This document shows positions 5,297-14,190 of a stretch of 37,082 bases of DNA, piece by piece (within the stretch, counting starts at the first letter, position 1; each line of letters begins with the position of its first letter). The translations under genes and the position numbers were made by a program. The notes beneath the pieces are model-generated. The model was given only the letters and a program-made list of their open reading frames with translations, was not told the origin of the DNA and searched no databases. This stretch comes from Thiomicrorhabdus sp. (GTDB lineage: Bacteria; Pseudomonadota; Gammaproteobacteria; Thiomicrospirales; Thiomicrospiraceae). Location of the stretch: positions 1-37,082 of the forward strand of contig WFNQ01000231.1 in NCBI GenBank assembly GCA_015488565.1, in the 5' to 3' direction.

Positions 5297-7585
5297 TTAC
5301 ATCATTTCTTGCGGGTCGATATCCATACTCCATCGTACCTTACGTGACAACGGACTTTTATAGATATAAGGCACCATTTCAGCCATTAATTGATGCAAGA
5401 CCTTTCGCTTAGTTGCTTGAATCAATAACTGAAAACGATAGCGCCCTTGGCGACGTAACATGGGGGCCGATACAGGCCCCCAAAACTCAATTTGGGCTTT
5501 ATTATCCTGCATTTTACTCAGCGTGTGGCTTATTTTTTGTAGATTTAATTCTAAGCCTGCTTTAAGGGAAAGCAAGAAGTCCATGGCATCTTGTGCATTA
5601 TTGGCTTCCGCTCGAATGAGGATTTGATAACAGAGGGGGGGTAAATTTGCCTCAATGCGCTCTTGTAAGGTTTTTTGTGCAAAGGCATCATACCCTTGCA
5701 TAATCAACTGGGTAAAAAGTGGGTGGTCAGGTTGATGGGTTTGAATCAGTACTTGACCTTTTTTTTCGGCTCGTCCTGCTCGTCCTGCCACTTGCATAAT
5801 AAGTTGCGCCATGCGCTCAGGCGCTCGGTAATCGGCACTGAATAGCCCTTGGTCAATGTCTAAAATGCCGACTAATGTGACATTGGGGAAGTGATGTCCT
5901 TTGGCCAGCATTTGTGTGCCTATTAAAATATCGGCTTCTCCGCGTTGCGCCTTGCTGGTTAATTCGGCCATTTGGCCTTTTAAACGCGTGGTATCGCGAT
6001 CAATTCTTAACACCGAGTGATTAGGAAACCAGTTTTGTATGGCTTCATGCAATCGCTCAGTGCCTTGGCCGACGTTAATAAACGCTTCTTGATGACCACA
6101 ACTTGGACAACATTTGGGTTCTGGTTGTTGTTCTCCACAGTGGTGACATTGTAAGTAGTGGTAATTTTTTCCTGAATGCAGTGTCATATTCGCATCGCAA
6201 CTTGGGCAGCTCGCTTGCCAACCACACTCATGGCACATTAAAATGGGCGCAAAGCCACGGCGATTTAAGAACAATAAAATTTGCCCCCCCTGCTCCAAAC
6301 TGGCTTCCATAGCCTTTTTTAAAAGGCGTGATACGCCTTCTTGAATTTTCTCCCCCCTTATATCCAACAATTTTATACTGGGTAACGTGGCATTGCCCGC
6401 ACGTTGTTTTAATTGCAGAAGGTGATAGCGCCCTTCATTGACGTTGTATAAACTCTCTAACGATGGGGTTGCAGACCCCAACACCACGGGAATACCCTCT
6501 TGATAAGCACGTTGCACCAAGACATCTCGCGCAGAGTAACGAAACCCCTCTTGTTGTTTATAAGAGAGATCGTGCTCTTCGTCAATAATACACAACCCTA
6601 AATTTTGAAACGGGGTAAACACCGCCGACCGTGTGCCAAGCAATACCTTTACCTGCCCTGTGCGAATTGAGTGCCAAGCACAATGACGCTCCGAATCATT
6701 TAAACCCGAATGCAAACAGGCGACTTGAATTTGCAGTTGCGCTTCAAATCGCGCCACCATTTGGGGGGTTAAGCCAATTTCGGGCACCAGCACCAGTACC
6801 TGTTTTCCTTGAGCAATTGCGGCCTCAATCATCCCAAGATAGACTTCGGTTTTACCACTGCCGGTAATGCCTTGCAGCAAAAAGGCTTCAAACAAGGCTG
6901 GCTGCTGCAAACTGCTTACCACTCGATCAACGGCCAGCTGCTGTTCTTCATTTAAACAGTGATTAGGGGGGGGGGAAAATTTCGATTGTCGAAAACAGCT
7001 CCCCTCTTTTTCTTCAATCCAACCCAGCTGAATCAATTTTTTGAGCGCAGGTCGCCAACCTTCAAGCGCACTGGATAGCTCTGTCGCACAGAGTGCGTTC
7101 TGCTCGGTTAAACGTGCCTGTACAAAAAACTCAAACACCGCATGTTGCCGAGAAGCATTTTTAGCCAAGCTATCAACTGAGGCGTGTTGCCCTAGCTCGG
7201 TCAACGACCAATAGGGTACGCCTGTTACACGCGCTGGTTCACCCTGCCTTAATCGTTTAGGCAGTACCGCAGCAATCACCTCACCAATCGGTTCATGATA
7301 ATATTGACTCGCCCAGTGAAACAATCTCATTTGAGCCTTGCTAAACAGTGGTTCGCTGTCAATAACTTCCTCAATAGGCTTAATTTTTGTGCTCTCAAAA
7401 TCCGAAGCATCGCTCAAGCCCATCACCAACCCCACTATTTTTTTAGTGCGAAACGGCACCCAAACACGACCGCCCACCACAGGGCGTTGCTCAGATTCAA
7501 TATAGCCGTAATCTAATGGCGATAAAAAAGGCCCGGGAACTGCGACGTTGACAATACATAACTGGGACAAAATAAATCCATTCAC
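5297..7585 (-). CDS. priA: Primosomal replication-restart helicase PriA
   Basis: 762 aa, close to the usual size of about 730. PriA binds stalled forks and loads the primosome for replication restart. The 3'-DNA-binding and winged-helix region covers about 1-200. Helicase motif I is GITGSGKTEVYL (GSGKT 242-246), motif II is DEEH (335-338) and motif III is GSATPS. Eight Cys in the pattern CxxC...CxxC repeated (451, 454, 460, 463, 480, 483, 492/493, 496) form the two zinc sites. Late motifs IGTQMLAKGHHFPNVTLV and QVAGRAGRAEKKG are intact. The longest frame starts at GTG 7585 with no clear ribosome site; a TTG a few codons on (7570) is an alternative. Oddity: residues SPPP (about 204-207) are encoded by a run of ten C (G10 on the + strand, 6966-6975), prone to slippage in an essential-type gene. 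A second run (G7, 5635-5641) lies near the 3' end. Confidence 0.96.
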   Translation of the reverse strand: MNGFILSQLCIVNVAVPGPFLSPLDYGYIESEQRPVVGGRVWVPFRTKKIVGLVMGLSDASDFESTKIKPIEEVIDSEPLFSKAQMRLFHWASQYYHEPIGEVIAAVLPKRLRQGEPARVTGVPYWSLTELGQHASVDSLAKNASRQHAVFEFFVQARLTEQNALCATELSSALEGWRPALKKLIQLGWIEEKEGSCFRQSKFSPPPNHCLNEEQQLAVDRVVSSLQQPALFEAFLLQGITGSGKTEVYLGMIEAAIAQGKQVLVLVPEIGLTPQMVARFEAQLQIQVACLHSGLNDSERHCAWHSIRTGQVKVLLGTRSAVFTPFQNLGLCIIDEEHDLSYKQQEGFRYSARDVLVQRAYQEGIPVVLGSATPSLESLYNVNEGRYHLLQLKQRAGNATLPSIKLLDIRGEKIQEGVSRLLKKAMEASLEQGGQILLFLNRRGFAPILMCHECGWQASCPSCDANMTLHSGKNYHYLQCHHCGEQQPEPKCCPSCGHQEAFINVGQGTERLHEAIQNWFPNHSVLRIDRDTTRLKGQMAELTSKAQRGEADILIGTQMLAKGHHFPNVTLVGILDIDQGLFSADYRAPERMAQLIMQVAGRAGRAEKKGQVLIQTHQPDHPLFTQLIMQGYDAFAQKTLQERIEANLPPLCYQILIRAEANNAQDAMDFLLSLKAGLELNLQKISHTLSKMQDNKAQIEFWGPVSAPMLRRQGRYRFQLLIQATKRKVLHQLMAEMVPYIYKSPLSRKVRWSMDIDPQEMM
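6966..6975. repeat. G10/C10 homopolymer inside priA
   Basis: Ten consecutive G on the + strand. On the coding strand it is C10, read TCC CCC CCC CCT (Ser-Pro-Pro-Pro). A one-base slip would frameshift PriA after about 207 residues, before the helicase motifs. Confidence 0.9.
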
Positions 7586-7602
7586 TTTTTTAAGTTAAGT
7601 AA

Positions 7603-7611
7603 GGGGGGGGG
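7603..7611. repeat. G9 tract in the priA-dctQ divergent intergenic region
   Basis: Nine G followed by AGAAAATTT, placed 18-26 nt upstream of the priA start on its strand and 74 nt before dctQ. The reverse complement contains TTTCTCCCCCC, a word found five times in the window. Length variation here could alter spacing in the shared promoter region. The rest of the 99-bp gap is AT-rich, with only a weak TAAAAT box. Confidence 0.6.
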
Positions 7612-7684
7612 AGAAAATTTAAAAACAAAATTAAAACACGTTAAAATAGCGGGTTAATCTCCTAACAAACCATAAATACAAAAC

Positions 7685-8245
7685 ATGCCTTTCACAACGT
7701 TATTAAGCCATTTTATTCGCACTCAAAACCACCTACAAAACCAAATTGGTCATAGTATCGCATGGGCAAGCCTATTATTGGTCGGCATTACCGCACTGGT
7801 GGTTATGCTACGCTATGGCTTTGATACTGGCTCCATTGCATTGCAAGAAAGTATTATGTATGCCCATGCGTTTCTTTTTATGCTGGGCATGGCTTACACT
7901 TACCAGCAAGACAAGCACGTTCGTGTGGATGTATTTTACACGCATTATTCCATCAAAAAACGCGCTTGGGTCAATTTATTAGGCACGCTATTCATGACGT
8001 TGCCCACCATGGTTTTTATTCTTTGGGTAAGCTGGGACTACGTTGCCATTAGCTGGAAAATAGGCGAAACCTCTGCGGAATCAAACGGTATCGCTTATCT
8101 GTACCTGTTAAAAAGTTTAATTCTCGTTATGGCGGTATTGATGCTCTCTCAAGCACTCTCTGTCGCGGCACAATCTTGGTTAACCATTTCAACTAACGAA
8201 AATAACCTACCCGAAGAGAATGATCACCTTGAGGGCAAGCTCTAA
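7685..8245 (+). CDS. dctQ: TRAP transporter small permease subunit (DctQ type)
   Basis: 186 aa integral membrane protein with four hydrophobic segments (about 25-45, 60-80, 98-122 and 135-160), the DctQ topology. Family-like features are the RYGFDTGSIALQE stretch between the first two helices and the KHVRVDVFY motif after helix 2. TRAP transporters use ion gradients and a periplasmic binding protein (DctP) to import organic anions. The small subunit partners with DctM, whose ATG overlaps this stop codon (TAATG). No dctP is adjacent, so the substrate cannot be predicted. A long soluble N-terminus and a C-terminal acidic tail are unremarkable. Confidence 0.92.
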   Translation: MPFTTLLSHFIRTQNHLQNQIGHSIAWASLLLVGITALVVMLRYGFDTGSIALQESIMYAHAFLFMLGMAYTYQQDKHVRVDVFYTHYSIKKRAWVNLLGTLFMTLPTMVFILWVSWDYVAISWKIGETSAESNGIAYLYLLKSLILVMAVLMLSQALSVAAQSWLTISTNENNLPEENDHLEGKL

Positions 8246-9609
8246 TGGAATGGTTAGCCTTAGTTTTATTCGCCGTTATCTTTATCGCCTTATTAATTGG
8301 CTTTCCCGTTGCGCTTACCCTAGCAGGCACATCCCTATTATTTGCACTCATCGCCAATGCCTTTGGTGCATTCGACATGGCCTTTTTGCACAGCATACCC
8401 AGCCGAATTTTTGGCATAATGAGCAATGAAATATTGATTGCCGTACCGCTGTTTATTTTTATGGGCGTGATGCTCGAAAAATCTAAAATCGCCGAAAACC
8501 TACTGCACACCATGGACGAAGTCATGCGTGGCATTAAAGGTGGATTAGGCATTGCCGTAATTATTGTTGGCATGTTACTCGCCGCCAGCACGGGCATTGT
8601 GGGCGCGACCGTGGTTACAATGGGGTTATTGGCATTGCCCACCATGCTCAAACAAGGCTACTGCCCTAAAATCGCGAGTGGAACGATTTGTGCCTCGGGC
8701 ACGCTTGGACAAATTATCCCCCCCTCCATTGTGCTGATTTTGCTAGGTGATGTGCTCTCATCGTCTTATCAGCAAGCCCAATTGAATCAAGGTATTTTCT
8801 CGCCCGAAGCCCTCTCCGTTGGCGACCTATTTATTGGTGCGCTGCTGCCAGGAATGATTTTAGTGGTTCTGTACATGCTCTATATTTTTTATAAGGCCAT
8901 GACCCAACCCGATCTCATCCCCAATAATATTGGTGAACCCGTTGCGCCAGGCCTGGCTAAAAGAGTATTAACCAGTTTACTCCCCCCCTTGGCTCTGATT
9001 TTATTGGTACTCGGCTCTATTTTAGGCGGCTTTGCGACCCCTACCGAAGCCGCCTCATTAGGCGCATTAGGTGCTTTGCTGTTGGCAACCATAAATAAAC
9101 AACTCTCTTTTGCCACCTTAAATCACGTCATGCGTAACACCTTGCAAGTGACCAGTATGATCTTTTTAATTTTCATAGGCGCCGCTTTCTTTGCGCTGGT
9201 TTTTAAAGGCCTTGGCGGAGATGACCTCATCACAGAACTGCTTACCGACTTACCGGGCGGTGTATTTACCGCAATGCTCATCGTGATGGCACTCTTATTT
9301 ATTCTTGGCTTTTTCTTAGACTTTATTGAAATCACCTATGTGGTGGTTCCCGTTGTTGCCCCTGTACTATTAATGATGGGCGTTGACCCCATTTGGCTTG
9401 GTATTATGATTGCCATTAACTTACAAACGGCTTTTTTAACCCCCCCCTTTGGCTTTGCACTATTTTATTTAAAGGGTATCGCAAGCCACTTAAAAACCAC
9501 CGATTTATATAAAGGGGTCATCCCCTTTATTATGATTCAGCTCAGCGTACTGGTGCTCATTGCTATTTTTCCTGAACTGGTCACATGGCTACCTAGCTTA
9601 ATTTATTAG
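8245..9609 (+). CDS. dctM: TRAP transporter large permease subunit (DctM type)
   Basis: 454 aa with about 12 hydrophobic segments. Family features are the N-terminal GFPVALTLAG, a repeated architecture with VPLFIFMGVMLEKS and ASTGIVGATVVTMGLLALP in the first half, the CASGTLGQIIPPSIVLILLG loop, FATPTEAASLGALGALLLA, and the C-terminal LQTAFLTPPFGFALFYLKG. It is the substrate- and ion-translocating subunit of the TRAP system and shares one base with the upstream dctQ stop (translational coupling). Three Pro-Pro sites are encoded in C7-C8 runs (8718, 8982 and 9440). A 7-bp inverted repeat without a T run lies downstream (9666-9690), so the transcription end is unclear. The substrate is unknown without DctP. 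Confidence 0.94.
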   Translation: MEWLALVLFAVIFIALLIGFPVALTLAGTSLLFALIANAFGAFDMAFLHSIPSRIFGIMSNEILIAVPLFIFMGVMLEKSKIAENLLHTMDEVMRGIKGGLGIAVIIVGMLLAASTGIVGATVVTMGLLALPTMLKQGYCPKIASGTICASGTLGQIIPPSIVLILLGDVLSSSYQQAQLNQGIFSPEALSVGDLFIGALLPGMILVVLYMLYIFYKAMTQPDLIPNNIGEPVAPGLAKRVLTSLLPPLALILLVLGSILGGFATPTEAASLGALGALLLATINKQLSFATLNHVMRNTLQVTSMIFLIFIGAAFFALVFKGLGGDDLITELLTDLPGGVFTAMLIVMALLFILGFFLDFIEITYVVVPVVAPVLLMMGVDPIWLGIMIAINLQTAFLTPPFGFALFYLKGIASHLKTTDLYKGVIPFIMIQLSVLVLIAIFPELVTWLPSLIY

Positions 9610-9750
9610 CCTACTAACAACCCAAAAACCTAAGAGAAAACACTTACCCCCTCTTACTTAAAGGCAAGAGTAATACGATTTTCTACTCTTTGAACTGATT
9701 TTCATTTACTGTATTATCAGTATCAATTGATTTAATAGAAAAGAAGTCAA

Positions 9751-11922
9751 GTGACTCCCATTCATTTTAAACACCGCCTGCCCACGGCAGACTTTACTTG
9801 TTCACACCAACAAATTGCGGATCACAGCAATGATGGTTTGATCGTGCTGTCTGCAACATTAGAGCCTCTGTTAATCAACCAAATCGCTCGCCAATATCTT
9901 GGGGAAGCGGAGTTACCAAATGATATTTTTAAACGCCTACTGATTTACACTCAAAAACGGAAACATATTCAATTTAATTTAAAAGAGTGGGTTCAATCAA
10001 ACACCCCTATAATCCAAAATGCACCGATACAAACGGAACTACTTTGGATGAAAACGGAACAACAAAAATCCCTTATTCCAGTTATTTTTCAGCTATCCAA
10101 TATAAACAGTTCATCCCGCCAAACAATTAACACTCTCCTGCTCATTCAAGACCAATCCTCTAAAATTGAAGCTGAAGCCAAAGTCTGTCTGATGAAAACC
10201 AGTGATGCAGGGCAGTTTATTACCGATTCGCTTGGACTCATTACCGAACCGAATCCAGCGTTTATTCAACACACGCATCTGTCAGCACTCAAACTTAAAA
10301 AAATGACCTATATTGACTGGCTTAAAGCACAAGTTGTTTTTAAAGTACCATTTGACTTAGTCATGGAGTCACTATTAAAAATAGGAAACTGGAGTGGAGA
10401 AATACAATTAACCGTTCCTCAGAAAAAAGCCATGCCAGCCATCTTAACCCTCTCGATGCTGACCGATGAAAACCGCAATATAGAACATTTTGTTGGCGTC
10501 ATTCAAGACTTGTCTGAAATTCATGATGCGCACCATAAAATAGAACAGCTGGCTTATTATGACTCCTTAACTGGTCTGGCTAACCGTACTTTACTACACA
10601 ACCATCTTGAGCAGCTGTTAATCAAATACCAACAAAAACCCTGCTATTCAGCACTCATTTTGCTCGATTTAGACAACTTCAAAATAATAAATGATACTCT
10701 TGGCTATCCCGTAGGGGATGAGCTACTCATTTTAGTCGCTCAAAAACTGCAGTGCCTTGCCCACTCAAATGACGTAGTTATTCGAATGGAAGGGGATGAG
10801 TTTGCTCTGCTCTATCAAGACATCAGCCAAGATACCAGTGAAGCACTGACCCAAGCCCTTGGCCTAGCGTATAAAATACAAGATGCTCTGGATGACCGAT
10901 ATACTTTAGAAAACCGCTCTCTGCATTGCAGTGCCAGTGTGGGCGTTTATCTCTTTAGCAAACCGCCTCAAGAGGGCTATTCAGATGAACTGATTCGCTA
11001 TGCCAATATGGCCATGCATGAAGCCAAAAAATTAGGTGGAAACCAAGTTTATCTCTTTGAAGATCGATTGTGTAATCTTGCAAAACAACGACTGGAAATG
11101 CTACAAGCCTTAAACCATTCTGAACTGGATGATGAATTTCAACTCTACTTTCAGGCTCAAATTAATGCTCAAGGCCAAATTGTATCCGCAGAAACCCTCC
11201 TTCGCTGGTTTCATCCAACCTTGGGGCTTGTTCCCCCCAATGAATTTATTCCCGTCGCCGAAGAGGGACGACAAATCATCAAAATTGGACTTTGGGTGAT
11301 GCACAAAGCCTTTATCCAGGCCAAGGTCTGGCATAAAAAACATAAAAAATTACGTGTTGCCATTAATATTAGTCCCATTCAATTTCATGAACAAAGCTTT
11401 ATTGAGCTGGTTATTGGCCTCATTAAATTTACCCAAGTCAATCCAAATTACATTACCCTTGAACTCACCGAAGGTGTGCTCATTCGTAATACCACACTGG
11501 CCTTACAAAAAATACAGCACTTGGTTAGCTTAGGATTTCACATCTCAATTGATGACTTTGGTACAGGCTACTCCTCTTTAAGCTACTTACAAAAGCTACC
11601 CATCCACGAACTTAAAATTGATCGAAGCTTTATTCAACATATCCCAGACAATCAAGATGATGTCGCGATTGTGAATACCATCTTAAAACTCGCTGAAAAC
11701 AAGCAGCTTACGATTGTCGCTGAAGGCGTCGAAACCGAAAGACAAGCCAATTTCTTACGCCAGCAATCGGACTCTCTTCTCATACAAGGCTACTTCTTTA
11801 GTAAGCCTGTTCCCGCTGAGCAGTTTGAACAACAATTTTTAAATCCACCAGAGGCTTACCCTGAAAACAAACAAACGAATACCCTGTCTTCTCAAGCCCC
11901 AATATCCCTAACAACACATTAA
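9751..11922 (+). CDS. PAS-GGDEF-EAL protein, probable c-di-GMP phosphodiesterase
   Basis: 723 aa with a GTG start preceded by AAAGAAG. There is no signal or membrane segment, so it is cytoplasmic. Residues 25-265 look like two PAS-like sensor domains (HSNDGLIVLSATLEPLLINQ; SDAGQFITDSLGLITEPNPAF). The GGDEF domain starts at DSLTGLANRTLL, but its signature is EGDEF (347-351): the first Gly is Glu, and the Arg of the inhibitory RxxD site is His. Cyclase activity is therefore doubtful, and the domain may instead bind GTP or c-di-GMP. The EAL domain looks intact: ETLLRW (481-486), NISPIQ, ELTEG, IDDFGTGYSS, LKIDRSF, AEGVET and QGYFFSKP supply the metal- and substrate-binding residues. It probably degrades c-di-GMP in response to the PAS signals. 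It stands alone, 141 bp after dctM and about 400 bp before deaD. Confidence 0.93.
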   Translation: MTPIHFKHRLPTADFTCSHQQIADHSNDGLIVLSATLEPLLINQIARQYLGEAELPNDIFKRLLIYTQKRKHIQFNLKEWVQSNTPIIQNAPIQTELLWMKTEQQKSLIPVIFQLSNINSSSRQTINTLLLIQDQSSKIEAEAKVCLMKTSDAGQFITDSLGLITEPNPAFIQHTHLSALKLKKMTYIDWLKAQVVFKVPFDLVMESLLKIGNWSGEIQLTVPQKKAMPAILTLSMLTDENRNIEHFVGVIQDLSEIHDAHHKIEQLAYYDSLTGLANRTLLHNHLEQLLIKYQQKPCYSALILLDLDNFKIINDTLGYPVGDELLILVAQKLQCLAHSNDVVIRMEGDEFALLYQDISQDTSEALTQALGLAYKIQDALDDRYTLENRSLHCSASVGVYLFSKPPQEGYSDELIRYANMAMHEAKKLGGNQVYLFEDRLCNLAKQRLEMLQALNHSELDDEFQLYFQAQINAQGQIVSAETLLRWFHPTLGLVPPNEFIPVAEEGRQIIKIGLWVMHKAFIQAKVWHKKHKKLRVAINISPIQFHEQSFIELVIGLIKFTQVNPNYITLELTEGVLIRNTTLALQKIQHLVSLGFHISIDDFGTGYSSLSYLQKLPIHELKIDRSFIQHIPDNQDDVAIVNTILKLAENKQLTIVAEGVETERQANFLRQQSDSLLIQGYFFSKPVPAEQFEQQFLNPPEAYPENKQTNTLSSQAPISLTTH

Positions 11923-11934
11923 CAAAAACTACCC

Positions 11935-11963
11935 TTGCATAAAATGCATAACTCAAGTAAAAT
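11935..11963 (+). promoter_or_regulatory. Probable sigma-70 promoter of deaD
   Basis: TTGCAT (11935-11940), a 17-nt spacer and TAAAAT (11958-11963): four of six and five of six consensus matches with ideal spacing. It implies a transcript starting near 11970 and a leader of about 350 nt before the deaD ATG. Confidence 0.6.
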
Positions 11964-11972
11964 CCGCACCCT

Positions 11973-12032
11973 GCAGAATTATTAACAGCGACGAATATCT
12001 TAATTTAACGTCGGACTATGACACGATTCTGC
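11973..12032 (+). ncRNA. Structured 5' leader element of deaD mRNA (putative)
   Basis: Two nested inverted repeats: GCAGAAT (11973-11979) with ATTCTGC (12026-12032), and inside it CGACG (11989-11993) with CGTCG (12009-12013). They lie at the very start of the predicted transcript, giving a long hairpin at the 5' end of the leader. Cold-shock RNA helicase genes of the csdA/deaD group commonly have long structured leaders (family knowledge). A regulatory role here is inference. The gap 11923-12212 holds no other gene. Confidence 0.4.
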
Positions 12033-12212
12033 TTTTGCAGAGCCATTTGCGAACACATCAAAGAACCGTTTTATCTACTATTATTGTAACTAGATAATCT
12101 CTTCTACTTATTCTGATGCAAAGGTGCTCTAACTAAGAACACAATATTGCCCCAGAATAACGAATCCACTCTTTCGTTTAAACTCACCAAACTAAGAATC
12201 ACCTTCTTATTG

Positions 12213-12305
12213 ATGAGCATCATTAAACGCATGTTGAGTACAGCATTGTCAAAAATACTGCTTATATTTTCATGTTATTCATGGGCACAACACCTCTCAC
12301 AATGA
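12213..12305 (+). CDS. Possible 30-codon upstream ORF before deaD
   Basis: ATG 12213 opens a frame of 30 codons ending at TGA 12303-12305, 13 nt before the deaD ATG and directly before the deaD ribosome site (GAGAAAGGA). The peptide starts MSIIKRMLSTALSKILLIFS and is hydrophobic with a basic N-terminus, like a small membrane peptide or signal sequence. No good ribosome site precedes either in-frame ATG (12213, 12231), so it may be translated weakly or not at all. If translated, termination next to the deaD ribosome site would couple the two genes. Confidence 0.3.
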   Translation: MSIIKRMLSTALSKILLIFSCYSWAQHLSQ

Positions 12306-12318
12306 GAAAGGACCCAAA

Positions 12319-14088
12319 ATGACAGTTGAAGTAACCTTCAAAGACCTAAAACTTTCCGAAGACGTATTAAAAGCCATTACCGATATTGGCTATGAAACCC
12401 CTTCACCAATCCAAGCCCAAGCGATTCCAGCCCTATTAGATGGCCAAGACATTTTAGGCATGGCGCAAACAGGAACGGGGAAAACCGCTGCGTTTGCCCT
12501 ACCTGCATTAAGTAATGCCGACTTTAAACAAAAAGATCCTCAAGTATTGGTGCTTGCGCCAACCCGTGAGCTTGCGATTCAAGTGGCCGAAGCCTTTCAA
12601 GGCTTTGCACACCACATGAAAGGCTTTCACGTACTGCCTATTTATGGTGGCGCTGATTACGGCACGCAAATCCGCGCCTTAAAACGTGGCGTTCACGTTG
12701 TGGTTGGTACACCTGGTCGCGTCATGGATCATATCCGTAAAGGCACACTTAAATTAGATGGCTTAAAACTGATGGTACTCGATGAAGCTGATGAAATGCT
12801 TCGTATGGGATTCATTGATGATGTTGAATGGATTTTAGAGCAAACCCCTAAAACACGCCAAATTGCACTGTTTTCGGCCACGATGCCAAAAGAAGTTCAC
12901 CGCATTGCCACACGCTATCTTAATAATCCAACCGAAGTGATTATTAAGCAAAAAACAGCCACAGCCACCACGATTAAACAAAAATACCTGATGGTCAGTG
13001 GTGGGCATAAACTGGATGCACTGACCCGAATTTTAGAAGCCGAAGAAAAAATGGATGGCTCTATTATTTTCGTACGCACCAAAACAGCCACGGTTGATTT
13101 AGCGGAACGTTTAGAAGCACGTGGCTACGCCGCTGCCGCTCTTAACGGAGACATTGCCCAAAACCAACGTGAACGTATTGTAGATCAATTGAAAAAAGGA
13201 AAAATTGATATTCTCGTGGCCACCGATGTGGTTGCACGTGGACTGGATGTTCCCCGTATTAGCCATGTATTTAACTACGATATTCCACAAGATAACGAAG
13301 CGTATGTACACCGTATTGGTCGTACAGGTCGCGCAGGACGTGAAGGAAACGCCATACTGTTTGTTACTCCTCGTGAACGTCGTCTATTAAGCTCCATTGA
13401 ACGCACAACGAAAAGTAAAATTCCTGAAATGCACTTGCCTTCAACGCAAGATATTAACAATAGCCGTGTTGATCGCTTTAAAGCACGTATTGTCGAAGCG
13501 ATGCAACAAGATGATACCGCCTTTTACCAAGGACTTATTGAGCAACTGGAAACCGAACAAAATATCCCAGCGGTTGAAATTGCGGCAGGGCTGGCACGTT
13601 TACTGCAAGGAGACATTCCTTTCTTTATGCCTGACAAACCAGTTCGTGAAGCACGTTCAGAGCGCAACAGCGGTAACGAAGGGCGTGGTCGTGAGCGCGG
13701 TGGAAGAGACCGTGGTGGACGCAATGAGCGCGGTGGCGAACGTGGCGGTAGAGACCGTAAACCACGTCGCAACCGTTCTGCAACGCCCGATGAAGGCATG
13801 ACCCGCTTTCGTATTGAAGTGGGGAACCAACACGGAGTAAGACCCGGTAACATCGTTGGTTGTATTGCAAACGAAGCAGGATTAGATAGCGAATTTATTC
13901 GCCAATTAAATATTGAGGATACTTTTAGTACCGTAGACCTGCCTGCTGATATGCCTAAAAAAGCCCAAGATGATTTACGTAAAGCGTGGGTCTGTGGTCA
14001 ACAACTTAAAATCAGTGAAGTGAAAGGCGGTGGCAGTGCACCACGCAAACGTCTTTCTCGCAACACGAGTTCCAAAGGCAAGTCATAA
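12319..14088 (+). CDS. deaD: DEAD-box ATP-dependent RNA helicase DeaD/CsdA
   Basis: 589 aa. It is an RNA-unwinding ATPase of the cold-shock and ribosome-assembly group. Motifs in order: Q motif (SPIQAQAIP), I AQTGTGKT (49-56), Ia PTRELA, Ib TPGR, II DEAD (155-158), III SAT, IV IIFVRTK, V ATDVVARGLD and VI HRIGRTGRAGR. A basic RGG-rich linker follows at about 455-490 (repeats of RGGRDRGG type). After it comes the DbpA/CsdA-type RNA-binding domain (TRFRIEVGNQHGVRPGNIVG ... WVCGQQLKISEV), then a basic tail. This domain set separates DeaD/CsdA from RhlB, RhlE and SrmB. GAGAAAGGA supports the start. It has its own promoter and a leader of about 350 nt, and a G+C-rich terminator downstream. Confidence 0.97.
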   Translation: MTVEVTFKDLKLSEDVLKAITDIGYETPSPIQAQAIPALLDGQDILGMAQTGTGKTAAFALPALSNADFKQKDPQVLVLAPTRELAIQVAEAFQGFAHHMKGFHVLPIYGGADYGTQIRALKRGVHVVVGTPGRVMDHIRKGTLKLDGLKLMVLDEADEMLRMGFIDDVEWILEQTPKTRQIALFSATMPKEVHRIATRYLNNPTEVIIKQKTATATTIKQKYLMVSGGHKLDALTRILEAEEKMDGSIIFVRTKTATVDLAERLEARGYAAAALNGDIAQNQRERIVDQLKKGKIDILVATDVVARGLDVPRISHVFNYDIPQDNEAYVHRIGRTGRAGREGNAILFVTPRERRLLSSIERTTKSKIPEMHLPSTQDINNSRVDRFKARIVEAMQQDDTAFYQGLIEQLETEQNIPAVEIAAGLARLLQGDIPFFMPDKPVREARSERNSGNEGRGRERGGRDRGGRNERGGERGGRDRKPRRNRSATPDEGMTRFRIEVGNQHGVRPGNIVGCIANEAGLDSEFIRQLNIEDTFSTVDLPADMPKKAQDDLRKAWVCGQQLKISEVKGGGSAPRKRLSRNTSSKGKS

Positions 14089-14114
14089 TATGTAAAAGTT
14101 AAGACTTGCTCTTT

Positions 14115-14154
14115 AGCCCCTCCCCTGACAAGGGGAGGGCTGGGGTTTCTTTTT
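14115..14154 (+). terminator. Terminator downstream of deaD
   Basis: AGCCCCTCCCCT (14115-14126), loop GACA and AGGGGAGGGCT (14131-14141) form an 11-bp G+C-rich stem with one bulged C, followed by GGGG and a T-rich stretch (TTTCTTTTT, 14146-14154). It lies between convergent genes. The stem composition, unlike the AT-rich terminators elsewhere here, resembles dispersed CCCCTCCCC-type palindromes. Confidence 0.75.
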
Positions 14155-14190
14155 ACGAGTGAGACCCCTTTCCCTCTCTTTATCTCCTTT

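Noticed and set aside
8193..9335. Several - strand frames of 70-150 codons under dctM.
   Set aside because: They mirror the hydrophobic codon pattern of dctM, lack ribosome sites and resemble no protein.
9666..9690. AAGAGTA / TACTCTT hairpin after dctM as a terminator.
   Set aside because: 7-bp stem, 11-nt loop and no T run, so it is too weak to call.
13397..13870. Arg/Ser/Val-rich alternative frames over the deaD RGG region on both strands.
   Set aside because: They are by-products of GC-biased RGG repeat codons. deaD itself is unambiguous in the + frame.
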